Assembly: GCF_002261225.1 (NCBI RefSeq)
Contig: NZ_NEVM01000001.1
Coordinates: forward strand, 1,736,001 to 1,800,000
Source of the DNA: Bordetella genomosp. 10
Lineage (GTDB): Bacteria; Pseudomonadota; Gammaproteobacteria; Burkholderiales; Burkholderiaceae_B
Length of the DNA stretch: 64,000 nt
Reading direction: 5' to 3'
Shown here: in pieces, positions 39,545 to 48,204 of the stretch
Numbering within the stretch: the first letter of the stretch is position 1
How the letters are laid out: every line of letters begins with the position of its first letter
Made by a program: the position numbers and the translations under genes
Notes under the pieces: generated by a model
What the model was told of the DNA's origin: nothing
The model's database searches: none
The model's input: the letters and a program-made list of their open reading frames with translations, nothing else

Positions 39545-41239
39545 ATGAGCGGCGCAGCGGCGCGTTCCTACGATTACGTCATCGTCGGCGGCGGTTCGGC
39601 GGGCTGCGTGCTGGCCCACCGGCTGTCCGCGCGCCCGGACTGCCGGGTCGCGCTGGTCGAGGCCGGCGAGGATACGCCGCCCGGCGCCGAGCCGGCGGAG
39701 ATACTCGACAGCTATCCCATGCCGGTATTCTGCGGCGAACGCTGGATCTGGCCGCGGCTGACCGCAGCGGCCACGCGCGATTCGGCGCGCCGCGTCTACG
39801 AGCAGGGCCGGGTCATGGGGGGCGGCTCCAGCATCAACGTCCAGTCGGCGAACCGCGGCTTGCCGCGCGACTACGACGGTTGGGCCGCGGATGGGGCGGA
39901 GGGTTGGGCATGGGACGACGTGCTGCCCTATTTCCGCAAGCTGGAGCGCGATCTCGATTATCCCGGGCATCCGCTGCACGGCGCCGGCGGCCCCATCGCC
40001 ATCCGCCGCATCGCGCCGGCGCAATGGCCGCCTTTCTGCACCGCCTTCGCCGCCGGCCTGCGCGCGCAAGGCCTGGCGGCCCTGGCGGACCAGAACGCGG
40101 AGTTCGGCGACGGTTATTTCCCCGCCGCCTTCTCCAACGAGAACGACCGCCGGGTGTCCGCGGCGGCGGGGTACCTGGATGCCGCCACGCGCCGGCGGCC
40201 GAATCTGGACATCTACGCGAATACGCGCGTCCAGCGGCTGTCGATGGACGGGACCGCGGCGCGGGGCGTGTCCGCGGTGGACGGCGCCGGCCAGGTTTTC
40301 GAACTGCATGCCGCGCGCGAGGTGCTGGTCTGCGCCGGCGCGTTGCAGTCGCCGCTGCTGCTGATGCACGCGGGGATCGGCGACGCGGCCGAATTGGCCC
40401 GCTTCGGCATTGCCAGCACTTTGCATCTGCCCGGGGTGGGGCGCGAACTGCAGGACCATCCCTCGCTGACCTTCTGCCACTACCTGGCGCCGCGCTGGCG
40501 CGTGCCGCTGGAGCGCCGCCGCGCCAGCATGACCGCGGCGCGCTTCAGTTCGGGCGTGGCCGATTGCGACGACGCCGACCTGTACCTGTCCAGCGCCACG
40601 CGCGCCGCCTGGCATGCGCTGGGCAGCCGGCTGGGCCTGTTCTTCCTGTGGTGCAACCGGCCGTATTCGCGCGGCCGCGTCGCCCTGGCCTCGCCCGATC
40701 CGCTGGCGCCGCCCCAGGTCGACCTGAACCTGCTGGACGACCCGCGCGACCTGGCGCGGTTGGCGCAAGGCGTGTGCGTGCTGGCGCGGGTGGTGCGCGA
40801 CAGCGGCCTGGGGGACGACGAGCGGGATTTCTTCCCGGCGGCATTCTCGCCGCGCGTCAAGGCATTGAGCCGCTATACGCCCGGCAATGCGCGGCTGACG
40901 CGCATGCTGGGCGCGGCGCTGGATGCGCCGGCGCCGCTGCGGCGGGCCCTGATCGGCCGCTTCTTCAACGGCGGCCGCCGCATGTCGGCGCTGCTGGCCG
41001 ACGAGACCGAACTGGCGGCTTTCATCCGCCGGCAGGTGTTCGGCGTCTGGCATGCCAGCGGCACCTGCCGCATGGGCGCGGCGGGGGATCCCCGCGCCGT
41101 GACCGACAGCCAGGGCCGGGTGCGCGGCGCGCGCGGGCTGCGGGTCGTGGACGCCTCGCTGATGCCGCGCCTGCCGTCGGCCAATACCAATATTCCGACG
41201 ATCATGATCGCCGAGAAGATCGCCGACGCCATGGGGTGA
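39545..41239 (+). CDS. hmfH: GMC-family FAD oxidoreductase, probable HMF/furfuryl alcohol oxidoreductase
   Basis: This 564-residue GMC oxidoreductase oxidises an alcohol or hydrated aldehyde. The FAD Rossmann motif is VIVGGGSAGCVLAHRL near residue 12, and VMGGGSSINVQ near residue 93 covers the second FAD region. The C-terminal WHASGTCRMG near residue 501 contains the catalytic His, with the partner Asn in NTNIPT near residue 546. The gene follows hmfE by 12 bases. In HMF clusters HmfH oxidises HMF and its derivatives towards 2,5-furandicarboxylate. Confidence 0.83.
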   Translation: MSGAAARSYDYVIVGGGSAGCVLAHRLSARPDCRVALVEAGEDTPPGAEPAEILDSYPMPVFCGERWIWPRLTAAATRDSARRVYEQGRVMGGGSSINVQSANRGLPRDYDGWAADGAEGWAWDDVLPYFRKLERDLDYPGHPLHGAGGPIAIRRIAPAQWPPFCTAFAAGLRAQGLAALADQNAEFGDGYFPAAFSNENDRRVSAAAGYLDAATRRRPNLDIYANTRVQRLSMDGTAARGVSAVDGAGQVFELHAAREVLVCAGALQSPLLLMHAGIGDAAELARFGIASTLHLPGVGRELQDHPSLTFCHYLAPRWRVPLERRRASMTAARFSSGVADCDDADLYLSSATRAAWHALGSRLGLFFLWCNRPYSRGRVALASPDPLAPPQVDLNLLDDPRDLARLAQGVCVLARVVRDSGLGDDERDFFPAAFSPRVKALSRYTPGNARLTRMLGAALDAPAPLRRALIGRFFNGGRRMSALLADETELAAFIRRQVFGVWHASGTCRMGAAGDPRAVTDSQGRVRGARGLRVVDASLMPRLPSANTNIPTIMIAEKIADAMG

Positions 41240-41302
41240 ACGGCGGCAGTGCGTGATGCTCCAGCGCAGCGCGGAGCAAACCTACCTGAGGGAGTGGACA
41301 AC

Positions 41303-42679
41303 ATGTCGATGAATATGCAACAGGCGGCGGCGCCCGGGAGGGCGGAGAGCCGTCAGGTGGCGGGGGCGGTCGTCGCCTCTTGCCTGGGATGGGCGCTGGA
41401 TCTGTTCGATCTGTTCGTGCTCTTGTACGTGGCGCCGGTGGTCGGGCGGCTGTTTTTCCCCTCGCAGCACGCGATGCTGTCGCTGGCGGCCGTCTATGCC
41501 TCGTTCGCCGTCACGCTGCTGATGCGGCCGCTGGGTTCGGCCTTGTTCGGCTCCTACGCCGACCGCAAGGGCCGCAAGGGCGCGATGATCCTGGCGGTGG
41601 TGGGGGTGGGCATTTCGACCGCGGCTTTCGGGCTGTTGCCGACGGTGGGCCAGGTCGGCCTGCTGGCGCCGGCGCTGTTCATCCTCCTGCGCCTGGTCCA
41701 GGGCATCTTCGTCGGCGGCGTGGTGGCGTCGACGCACACCATCGGCACGGAGTCCGTGTCCCCGCGCTACCGGGGCGCCGTGTCCGGCCTGGTGGGCGGC
41801 GGCGGCGCGGGCATCGGCGCGCTGCTGGCCTCGCTGGTGTACATGGCCATGTCGGACCTGTTCCCGGGCGAGCGCTTCGATGTCTGGGGCTGGCGCTGCA
41901 TGTTCTTCACCGGCCTGATCAGTTCAGTGCTGGGCTTGTTCATTTTCAACCGGCTGGAGGAATCGCCCTTGTGGAAGAAGGTCGCCGCCGAGAAGGCGGC
42001 GCGGGCCGAGCAGGCGCGCCGCGACCGGACGGTGACGGAATCGCGTTCGCCGCTGCGCACCCTGTTCGCCGGCGAGTACCGTTCGGTGCTGCTGGTCAAC
42101 CTGTTGCTGACCATCGGCGGCGGTAGCGGGTACTACCTGACCTCGGGCTATCTCCCCACCTTCCTGAAGGTGGTCAACCAGGCGCCCAGCGGCGTCGCGG
42201 CGGACATCCTCATGGCGTGCTCGGTCGCGGTGATCGTGGTGGCGCTGGCGGTCGGCCACTTGAGCACCTTCATCGGCCGCAAGCGCACCTTCCTGCTGGT
42301 GGGCATCGTGCAGATCTTCGGCCTGCCCTTCCTGTACATGAGCCTGCAGCAGGCCCAGACGCCGATGCAGATCGGCATCCACGCCGTGCTGCTGGCCTCG
42401 CTGGGATGCGCCAGCTTCGCCCCCATCCTGATCTTCCTCAACGAACGCTTCCCCACCGCGATCCGCGCGACGGGCACGGGCCTGTCCTGGAACATCGGCT
42501 TCGCCATCGGCGGCATGATGCCCACCTTCGTGTCGCTGGCGGCGGCCACGCCGGCCGACCTGCCGTCGACGCTGTCGATCTTCGCCGGGGCGATCAGCGT
42601 GCTGTTCGTCATCGGCGCGCTCATCGTGCCGGAGACGCTGGGGCGCCTGGACGAACCGCAGGCCGGGGCGGACCGCTGA
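41303..42679 (+). CDS. Major facilitator superfamily transporter, probable furan acid/aldehyde permease
   Basis: This 458-residue protein has about 12 hydrophobic segments and the MFS loop-2 motif GSYADRKGRKG near residue 82. The first helix contains WALDLFDLFVLL, as in organic-acid symporters of the AAHS and related groups. I prefer ATG 41303 because GAGGGAG lies about 9 bases upstream; the frame is open to 41249. MFS genes are standard parts of HMF clusters, so it is likely to import furoate-like acids. Confidence 0.82.
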   Translation: MSMNMQQAAAPGRAESRQVAGAVVASCLGWALDLFDLFVLLYVAPVVGRLFFPSQHAMLSLAAVYASFAVTLLMRPLGSALFGSYADRKGRKGAMILAVVGVGISTAAFGLLPTVGQVGLLAPALFILLRLVQGIFVGGVVASTHTIGTESVSPRYRGAVSGLVGGGGAGIGALLASLVYMAMSDLFPGERFDVWGWRCMFFTGLISSVLGLFIFNRLEESPLWKKVAAEKAARAEQARRDRTVTESRSPLRTLFAGEYRSVLLVNLLLTIGGGSGYYLTSGYLPTFLKVVNQAPSGVAADILMACSVAVIVVALAVGHLSTFIGRKRTFLLVGIVQIFGLPFLYMSLQQAQTPMQIGIHAVLLASLGCASFAPILIFLNERFPTAIRATGTGLSWNIGFAIGGMMPTFVSLAAATPADLPSTLSIFAGAISVLFVIGALIVPETLGRLDEPQAGADR

Positions 42680-42680
42680 C

Positions 42681-43877
42681 ATGGACATGACGCGGGCGCT
42701 TTCCATCGCCGACCTGCAACGCGCCGCCCGGCGGCGCCTGCCGCCGGGCATCTACGGCTATGTGCACGGCGGCAGCGAGGACCAGGCTTCCGTGCGCGCC
42801 AACCGCGCGGCCTACGCCGGCTGGCGCTTCCTGCCGCGGCCGCTGGTCAACGTCGCGCAGCGGCGGCAGGCGGTGACGCTGTTCGGCCGCGAATACGCCT
42901 CGCCGCTGGGCATCAGCCCGATGGGCGTGGCGGGGCTCTGCGGCTATGAAGGCGATCTCGCCCTGGCGCGCGCCGCGCGGGCCGCCAACGTGCCCTTCGT
43001 GCTGAGCGCCGCGTCGACGACGCCGCTCGAACGGGTGGCCGAGGTCTATCCGGAGATGTGGTACCAGGGCTATCTGCCCGCGCGGACGGAGGTGGTCGCG
43101 CCGCTGCTGCGCCGGGTGGCGGCGGCCGGCGTCCAGGTCCTGGTGGTGACGGTGGACGTGCCCATCGCCTCGGCGCGGGAGAACGAGCTGCGCAACGGCT
43201 TCAGCATTCCGTTGCGGCTGTCGCCGCGGCTGGTCTGGGGCGGCTTGAGCCACCCGCGCTGGCTGGCGGGGACCTGCCTGCGGACGCTGCTGCGGCGCGG
43301 CATGCCGCATTTCGAGAATTTCACCGCCGAGCGGGGCGGCCCCATCGTCACGGCGGCGAAGGGCGATCACCGGGCGGGACGCGCGGCCATGACCTGGGAC
43401 GAAATCGCCTGGATACGGGAGCGCTGGCACGGCCGCCTGCTGGTCAAGGGCGTGCTGCGGGCCGAGGACGCGGTGCGGGCCCATGCGCTGGGGCTGGACG
43501 GCGTCTTCGTCTCCAACCATGGTGGCCGCCAGCTCGACGGCGCGGTGGCGGCCCTGGATGCGCTGCCCGCGATCGCCGCGGCCGTGCCGGGCCTGACCGT
43601 ATTGCTGGACGGCGGCGTGCGCCGGGGCACCGACGTGCTCAAGGCACTGGCGCTGGGCGCGCGGGCGGCCTTCATCGGCCGTCCGGCCATGTACGGCCTG
43701 GCCGCGGGCGGGACCGAGGGCGTGGCGCACGCGCTGTCCTTGCTGGCCCGCGAAATCGACGTGGACCTGGCCCTGCTGGGTTGCCCCGACGTCCGCGGCC
43801 TGGGGCCGCAGTACCTTTGCCGCGGCGGCGAGCCGGCGGCGCATTGCCGGAAAACCGAAATCGAGGAGATGCCATGA
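42681..43877 (+). CDS. FMN-dependent alpha-hydroxyacid oxidase/dehydrogenase (LldD/MdlB-like)
   Basis: This 398-residue TIM-barrel flavoprotein oxidises L-2-hydroxy acids to 2-oxo acids. The catalytic His is in SNHGGRQLDG near residue 275, followed by LDGGVRRGTDVLKALALGA for FMN phosphate binding, and WYQGYLPA near residue 127 supplies FMN contacts. It starts one base after the MFS stop and its own stop overlaps the next start. It is a paralogue of the 48205-49467 protein, sharing the LLR(R/H)GMPHFEN insert. With the next gene it forms a mandelate-like oxidase/decarboxylase pair. Confidence 0.88.
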   Translation: MDMTRALSIADLQRAARRRLPPGIYGYVHGGSEDQASVRANRAAYAGWRFLPRPLVNVAQRRQAVTLFGREYASPLGISPMGVAGLCGYEGDLALARAARAANVPFVLSAASTTPLERVAEVYPEMWYQGYLPARTEVVAPLLRRVAAAGVQVLVVTVDVPIASARENELRNGFSIPLRLSPRLVWGGLSHPRWLAGTCLRTLLRRGMPHFENFTAERGGPIVTAAKGDHRAGRAAMTWDEIAWIRERWHGRLLVKGVLRAEDAVRAHALGLDGVFVSNHGGRQLDGAVAALDALPAIAAAVPGLTVLLDGGVRRGTDVLKALALGARAAFIGRPAMYGLAAGGTEGVAHALSLLAREIDVDLALLGCPDVRGLGPQYLCRGGEPAAHCRKTEIEEMP

Positions 43878-45553
43878 ATCGAACCGCAACCGAAGCGCCT
43901 TCCCGCACAGGCGGCCAGATACTGGTCGACGCGCTGCGCATCCACGGCGTGGATACGGCTTTTTGCGTGCCGGGGGAAAGCTTCCTGGCGGCGATCGACG
44001 CGTTCTACGACGCCCGCGAGGCCATGCGGCTGATCGTCTGCCGGCAGGAGGGCGGCGCGGCGCACATGGCGGAGGCGCATGGCAAGCTGACCGGCCGTCC
44101 CGGCATCTGCTTCGTCACGCGCGGCCCGGGCGCCACCAATGCCAGCATCGGCATCCACACGGCGCGCCAGGATTCCACGCCGCTCATCGTCTTCGTCGGA
44201 CAGGTGGCGCGCGACTGTTTCGGACGCGAAGCCTGGCAGGAGATCGACTACCGGCACATGTTCGGCCACATCGCCAAATGGGTGGACCAGATAGACGACC
44301 CGCGGCGCATTCCCGAATTCATCAGCCGGGCTTTCCACGTCGCCATGTCGGGGCGGCCCGGGCCTGTCGTGCTGGCCTTGCCGGAGGACATGCTGGCCGA
44401 GGAGGCCGTGGTGGCCGACGCGCCGGCCTACCGCCTGGCGCAGGCGGGGCCGACGCCGGAGGCGATGGCGGAGATCGCGGAAATGCTGGCGCGCAGCGAG
44501 CGGCCCTTGATGCTGCTGGGCGGCGGCGGCTGGACGCGCGAGGCCAGCCGCGACGTCGGCGCCTTCGCCTCGGCCCATGACGTGCCGGTGGCCTGCGCCT
44601 TCCGCCGCCAGGATCTGCTGGACAACCGGCACGACTGCTACGTGGGCGAGGCCGGCCTGGGCATGGATCCCCGGCTGGCGCAGCGCATCGTCGACGCCGA
44701 CCTGATTCTGGCCGTCGGCCCGCGCATGGGAGAGACCACCACCAACGGCTATGCGCTGCTGGAGGTGCCGCGGCCGCGCCAGCGCCTGGTCCACGTGCAT
44801 GCGGACCCCGAGGAACTGGGCCGCGTGTACCAGGCGGACCAGGGCGTCAATGCGAGCGTCGCCGCCTTCACGGCACAGTTGGCGCGCCTGCCGGCGCCGG
44901 CGGAACGTCCGTGGGGCGAATGGCGCAGGCAGGCCCGCGAGGACTACCTGCGCAATCTCGAACCGACGCCCATGCCGGGCGACGTGGACCTCGGCGCCAT
45001 CGTCAGGCATTTGCGCGACGTCCTGCCGGCCGATTCGGTCATTACCAACGGCGCGGGCAACTACACCTTGTGGGTGCAGCGCTTCTACCAGTATCGCGGC
45101 ATCCGCACGCAGTTGGCGCCGACCAGCGGCACCATGGGCTACGGCGTGCCCGCGGCCATCGCCGCCAAGCTGCAGGACCCGGCGCGCACGGTGGTCTGCT
45201 TCGCGGGCGACGGCTGCTTCCTGATGAATGGCCAGGAGATGGCGACGGCGGTGCAGTATGGCTTGAACGTCATCTTCATCGTCGTCAATAACGCGATGTA
45301 CGGCAGCATACGCATGCACCAGGAACGCCACTATCCCGCCCGCGTCTGCGCCACCGACCTGCACAATCCCGATTTCGTCACGCTGGCGCAGGCCTACGGC
45401 GTGGCCGGCGAGCGCGTCCTGCACACCGGGGAATTCGCCGCGGCATTCGAACGCGCCCGCAACGCCGGCCGTCCCGCCCTGATCGAACTGCGCGTGAGCC
45501 AGGATGCGATCTCGCCGAGAACGACGATTTCGGCGCTGCGGGCGAAAGGGTAG
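43874..45553 (+). CDS. Thiamine-diphosphate-dependent enzyme (acetolactate synthase / benzoylformate decarboxylase-like)
   Basis: This 559-residue protein has the three-domain POX/ALS architecture: Pyr domain with the ThDP-activating Glu in CRQEGGAAHMAEA near residue 58, a central domain, and the PP domain with GDGCFLMNGQEM near residue 446 ending VVNN near residue 475. Family-typical RGPGATNA is near residue 84. Acetolactate, sulfoacetaldehyde, glyoxylate or aryl-oxoacid substrates are all possible. Its ATG overlaps the oxidase stop (ATGA), so it probably acts on the 2-oxo acid made by that oxidase. It is the last gene of the long furan operon. Confidence 0.85.
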   Translation: MNRTATEAPSRTGGQILVDALRIHGVDTAFCVPGESFLAAIDAFYDAREAMRLIVCRQEGGAAHMAEAHGKLTGRPGICFVTRGPGATNASIGIHTARQDSTPLIVFVGQVARDCFGREAWQEIDYRHMFGHIAKWVDQIDDPRRIPEFISRAFHVAMSGRPGPVVLALPEDMLAEEAVVADAPAYRLAQAGPTPEAMAEIAEMLARSERPLMLLGGGGWTREASRDVGAFASAHDVPVACAFRRQDLLDNRHDCYVGEAGLGMDPRLAQRIVDADLILAVGPRMGETTTNGYALLEVPRPRQRLVHVHADPEELGRVYQADQGVNASVAAFTAQLARLPAPAERPWGEWRRQAREDYLRNLEPTPMPGDVDLGAIVRHLRDVLPADSVITNGAGNYTLWVQRFYQYRGIRTQLAPTSGTMGYGVPAAIAAKLQDPARTVVCFAGDGCFLMNGQEMATAVQYGLNVIFIVVNNAMYGSIRMHQERHYPARVCATDLHNPDFVTLAQAYGVAGERVLHTGEFAAAFERARNAGRPALIELRVSQDAISPRTTISALRAKG

Positions 45554-45555
45554 GG

Positions 45556-45578
45556 CGCCGGCCGGGATCATGCCGGCG
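45556..45578. terminator. Hairpin between convergent ThDP enzyme and dehydrogenase genes
   Basis: CGCCGGC (45556-45562) pairs with GCCGGCG (45572-45578) across a 9-base loop just after the ThDP enzyme stop. It lies between convergent genes and could stop transcription from either side, although no T-run follows. Confidence 0.35.
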
Positions 45579-45598
45579 TGACGCTGCCCGGCGTGGCG

Positions 45599-46477
45599 TC
45601 AGATCTGGCCGGCCCGCCGCGCCGCGGTGAGGGCCAGCGCCGCCCAGTCGAGATGGCCTTCGCCATGCGCCATGCTTTCGATGTGCGCGTCGCGCAAGGC
45701 GCTGGCCATCGGCATGGGAACGCGGGCCTTTTCGCCGGCCTCCAGCGCGAGCCGCACGTCCTTCAGGCCCAGCGCCAGCTTGAAGCCGGCCGGCTCGAAT
45801 TTGGACTGGGCGATGCTGGCGCCGTAACCCTGGTAGGCCGGCGCGGCGAAGACCGTCGAGGTGACCATCTCCACGAAACCGGCCTTGTCGACGTCGTGGC
45901 CCTGCGTCAGCGCGACCGCCTCGCCCAGGGTGCCGATGGCGCTGGCGAGCATGAAGTTCACCGCCAGCTTGACGGCGTTGGCCTGCTCCGGCCGCGAACC
46001 GAAGAACCAGGTCTTCTGGCCGAGGACGTCGAACAGCGGCTGCACGGTTGCCAGCGCCTTGGCGTCGCCCGCCGCGAGAATATTCAGCTTGCCGGCCTCG
46101 GCGACGTTGACGCGCCCGAGGACCGGCGCCGCCACGTATTCGACGCCGCGCGCGCGGTGCAGTTCGGCCAGCTCGGCGGCTAGCGCGACCGATATCGTGC
46201 CCATGTTCACGTGGACGGCGCCCGGCTTGAGCGCGGCCAGGGCCTGGCCGTCGAGCACGACGGCGCGGGTGGCCGCGTCGTCGGCCAGGATGGAAATCAG
46301 CACGTCGGCGCCGTCGGCCGCCGCGCGCGGATCGGCCGCGGCCGTGCCGCCCAGCGCGGCGATCTTCTCCGCCGGCGCCGGCGAGCGGTTCCAGGCGTGC
46401 ACGGCGTAGCCCGCTTTGATCAGGTTGGCGGCCATCGGCATACCCATGGTGCCGAGGCCGAGAAAGGCGATGTTCAT
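45599..46477 (-). CDS. 3-hydroxyisobutyrate dehydrogenase-like beta-hydroxyacid dehydrogenase
   Basis: This 292-residue NAD(P)-dependent enzyme of the beta-hydroxyacid dehydrogenase family includes tartronate semialdehyde reductase, 3-hydroxyisobutyrate dehydrogenase and GLYR-type succinic semialdehyde reductases. The Rossmann motif GLGTMGMPMA is at residues 7-16. The catalytic Lys is in AVKLAVNFML near residue 172. The start at 46477 has AAGGGAG about 9 bases upstream; the frame is open to 47044 but the family start is clear. It converges on the ThDP enzyme gene. Confidence 0.87.
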   Translation of the reverse strand: MNIAFLGLGTMGMPMAANLIKAGYAVHAWNRSPAPAEKIAALGGTAAADPRAAADGADVLISILADDAATRAVVLDGQALAALKPGAVHVNMGTISVALAAELAELHRARGVEYVAAPVLGRVNVAEAGKLNILAAGDAKALATVQPLFDVLGQKTWFFGSRPEQANAVKLAVNFMLASAIGTLGEAVALTQGHDVDKAGFVEMVTSTVFAAPAYQGYGASIAQSKFEPAGFKLALGLKDVRLALEAGEKARVPMPMASALRDAHIESMAHGEGHLDWAALALTAARRAGQI

Positions 46478-46696
46478 GAAAGGACTCCCTTGCTGTCGAG
46501 GTGGATGCCGCATGGCGCGTGCATCCGGAGATTGGCGCATCCAGTTTAAGCGCCGCCGGTTGACAGCCGCATGGCGGCGCAGGGAACCGAAGCGCCGCCG
46601 GCGCGAACCCAGGGGATCGTCGTCGATTCGCATGCGTGCCGCCGCTTGCCGGCCAGCGCATGTTTCCCGCAGTGCCTTTCCCTGGAGAGTTTCATC

Positions 46697-47107
46697 ATGA
46701 CCAGCATAGCCAGCCATCAGCCTCTTTACGCCGCGACCCGCGGCTTCTTCATGGACACCCGGCCGCTGGACGGCCGGGAGCGCGGTTTCATGGACATCGA
46801 TTCGACCGTCCACGCGATCCTGGACCAGGCCAATCTCGGCAACGACAACAAGACGATGTACGGCGCGGACCTGCCCCGGTCCCTGTATAACCTGTTCAGG
46901 TCCGGCGGGAATGACGCCTCTGCCGCCGCTGCCGCCCAGGCCGCCGAGGTTCCGGAGACGATCCATGTCATCGGGCCCGATGCGCAGGTGGGCGACGCGC
47001 AGGCCCGGGCGCCCGACGTCCAGGCGTCCTTCCAGAAGAACCAAGGCCAGAGCTCAGGCCAGAACCAAGGCCAGAGCCAAGCCCGCGCGGCCAGGGACAT
47101 GGCCTGA
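46697..47107 (+). CDS. Hypothetical 136-residue protein with Gln-rich tail
   Basis: I do not recognise this protein. It starts MTSIASHQPLYAATRGFFMD, has an Ala-rich middle and ends in a Gly/Gln/Ser tail (NQGQSSGQNQGQSQ) encoded by a 24-base in-frame direct repeat of AACCAAGGCCAGAGC (47039 and 47063). No signal peptide or membrane segment is seen. GGAGA lies about 8 bases upstream of the start. It is followed by a convergent LysR gene and is not obviously part of an operon. A longer frame begins upstream but lacks a ribosome site. Confidence 0.55.
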   Translation: MTSIASHQPLYAATRGFFMDTRPLDGRERGFMDIDSTVHAILDQANLGNDNKTMYGADLPRSLYNLFRSGGNDASAAAAAQAAEVPETIHVIGPDAQVGDAQARAPDVQASFQKNQGQSSGQNQGQSQARAARDMA

Positions 47108-47118
47108 CCGGCCTGCCT

Positions 47119-48012
47119 TCACAATAGCCGCACCGCCATGCCGAAATCCACCGTCCGCCGCGCCAGGGCATACATGGCGTCGATCAGCGGCCGGGTATCG
47201 TCGTCGCGGTGGCTGAAGGCGTAAGGCAAGGCCGCCAACGCGGGCCGCGCGCGCAGGATGCGCAGGGCGTCCCGCTGCGCCAGCGCCGTGGCCCAGCTTA
47301 CCGGCAGGAAGCCGATGCCCATGCCTTCCAGAAGCAGGCCCGCCACCGCGCCCCAGCTATTGCAGGTCAGGGGCTGCGCCGCGGCCATGCCGCTGGCGCC
47401 CAGCCAGTCGTCCAGGATGCGGGTCGTCCCGGCCTCCTGGGGCAGGGTGACCAGCGGATGGCGCCGCAGCAGTTCGGGCGTGATGCGCGGCGTATCCCCC
47501 ACCAACGCCGGCGCCGCGCACCAGGTATAGCGGGCCTCGCCCAACGGGCGGATCGACGGGGCGCTCGGATTGCCCGCGACGATGGCGAAGTCCAACGATC
47601 CGTTCCGCACGCGCCGCCGCAATTCCCCGCCGACGTCGACATAGGGTTCCATGCGCAGGCGCGGGTAGCGTTTGCGGGCGGCCGCCACCAGTTTCGGCAG
47701 CCAGGTCAGCGCCGTCAGCTCGCCCACGCCGAAACGGCACACGCCCTCGATTTCCGCCGGTTGCGCCATCGATGCGCGCAGGTCCTGGGCCTGTTGCAGC
47801 AAGGCCTGGGCGCGCGGCAGCAGTTTCTCGCCCGCCGGCGTCAGGCGAGCGCGCTGGGAACGCCGGTCGAACAGCGGCTGGCCCAGGACCGCCTCCAGTT
47901 CGCTGATGCGCTTGGATAGCGACGAGACCGAAAGATGCAGGCGCTCGGCGGCAATGGCGAAGCTGGCGCAGGTAGCGGCCCAATAGAAGGCTTCCAGTTG
48001 TTTGAGCGTCAT
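47119..48012 (-). CDS. LysR-family transcriptional regulator
   Basis: This 297-residue LysR protein has an N-terminal helix-turn-helix (MTLKQLEAFYWAATCASFAIAA with LSVSSLSKRISELEAVL) and a normal effector domain. It is divergent from the alpha-hydroxyacid oxidase at 48205 and probably regulates it. An imperfect inverted repeat (48052-48087) lies between the two. Confidence 0.87.
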   Translation of the reverse strand: MTLKQLEAFYWAATCASFAIAAERLHLSVSSLSKRISELEAVLGQPLFDRRSQRARLTPAGEKLLPRAQALLQQAQDLRASMAQPAEIEGVCRFGVGELTALTWLPKLVAAARKRYPRLRMEPYVDVGGELRRRVRNGSLDFAIVAGNPSAPSIRPLGEARYTWCAAPALVGDTPRITPELLRRHPLVTLPQEAGTTRILDDWLGASGMAAAQPLTCNSWGAVAGLLLEGMGIGFLPVSWATALAQRDALRILRARPALAALPYAFSHRDDDTRPLIDAMYALARRTVDFGMAVRLL

Positions 48013-48051
48013 GGGTGTCGGAGCGCCGGATGGAACGCGGCCATTTTCGAT

Positions 48052-48087
48052 AAAAGCGAATCAACAGGTTTTAAATTATTCACTTTT
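48052..48087. promoter_or_regulatory. Inverted repeat AAAAGCGAAT-N16-ATTCACTTTT (putative LysR site)
   Basis: Ten-base arms with one mismatch lie at 48052-48061 and 48078-48087, in the AT-rich part of the divergent region between LysR and the oxidase gene. The central part is also AT-rich and may contain the promoters. Confidence 0.5.
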
Positions 48088-48204
48088 TTCGTTTAATGGG
48101 TAGCGCTACGCTGTGGCGCGCCGTGTTTTTACGCCATCCTTGCCGTCACCCGCGCGCCATCGCCTACCCGCCTACCGTCATTCGCCCTCGATCCCTCGCC
48201 CGCC

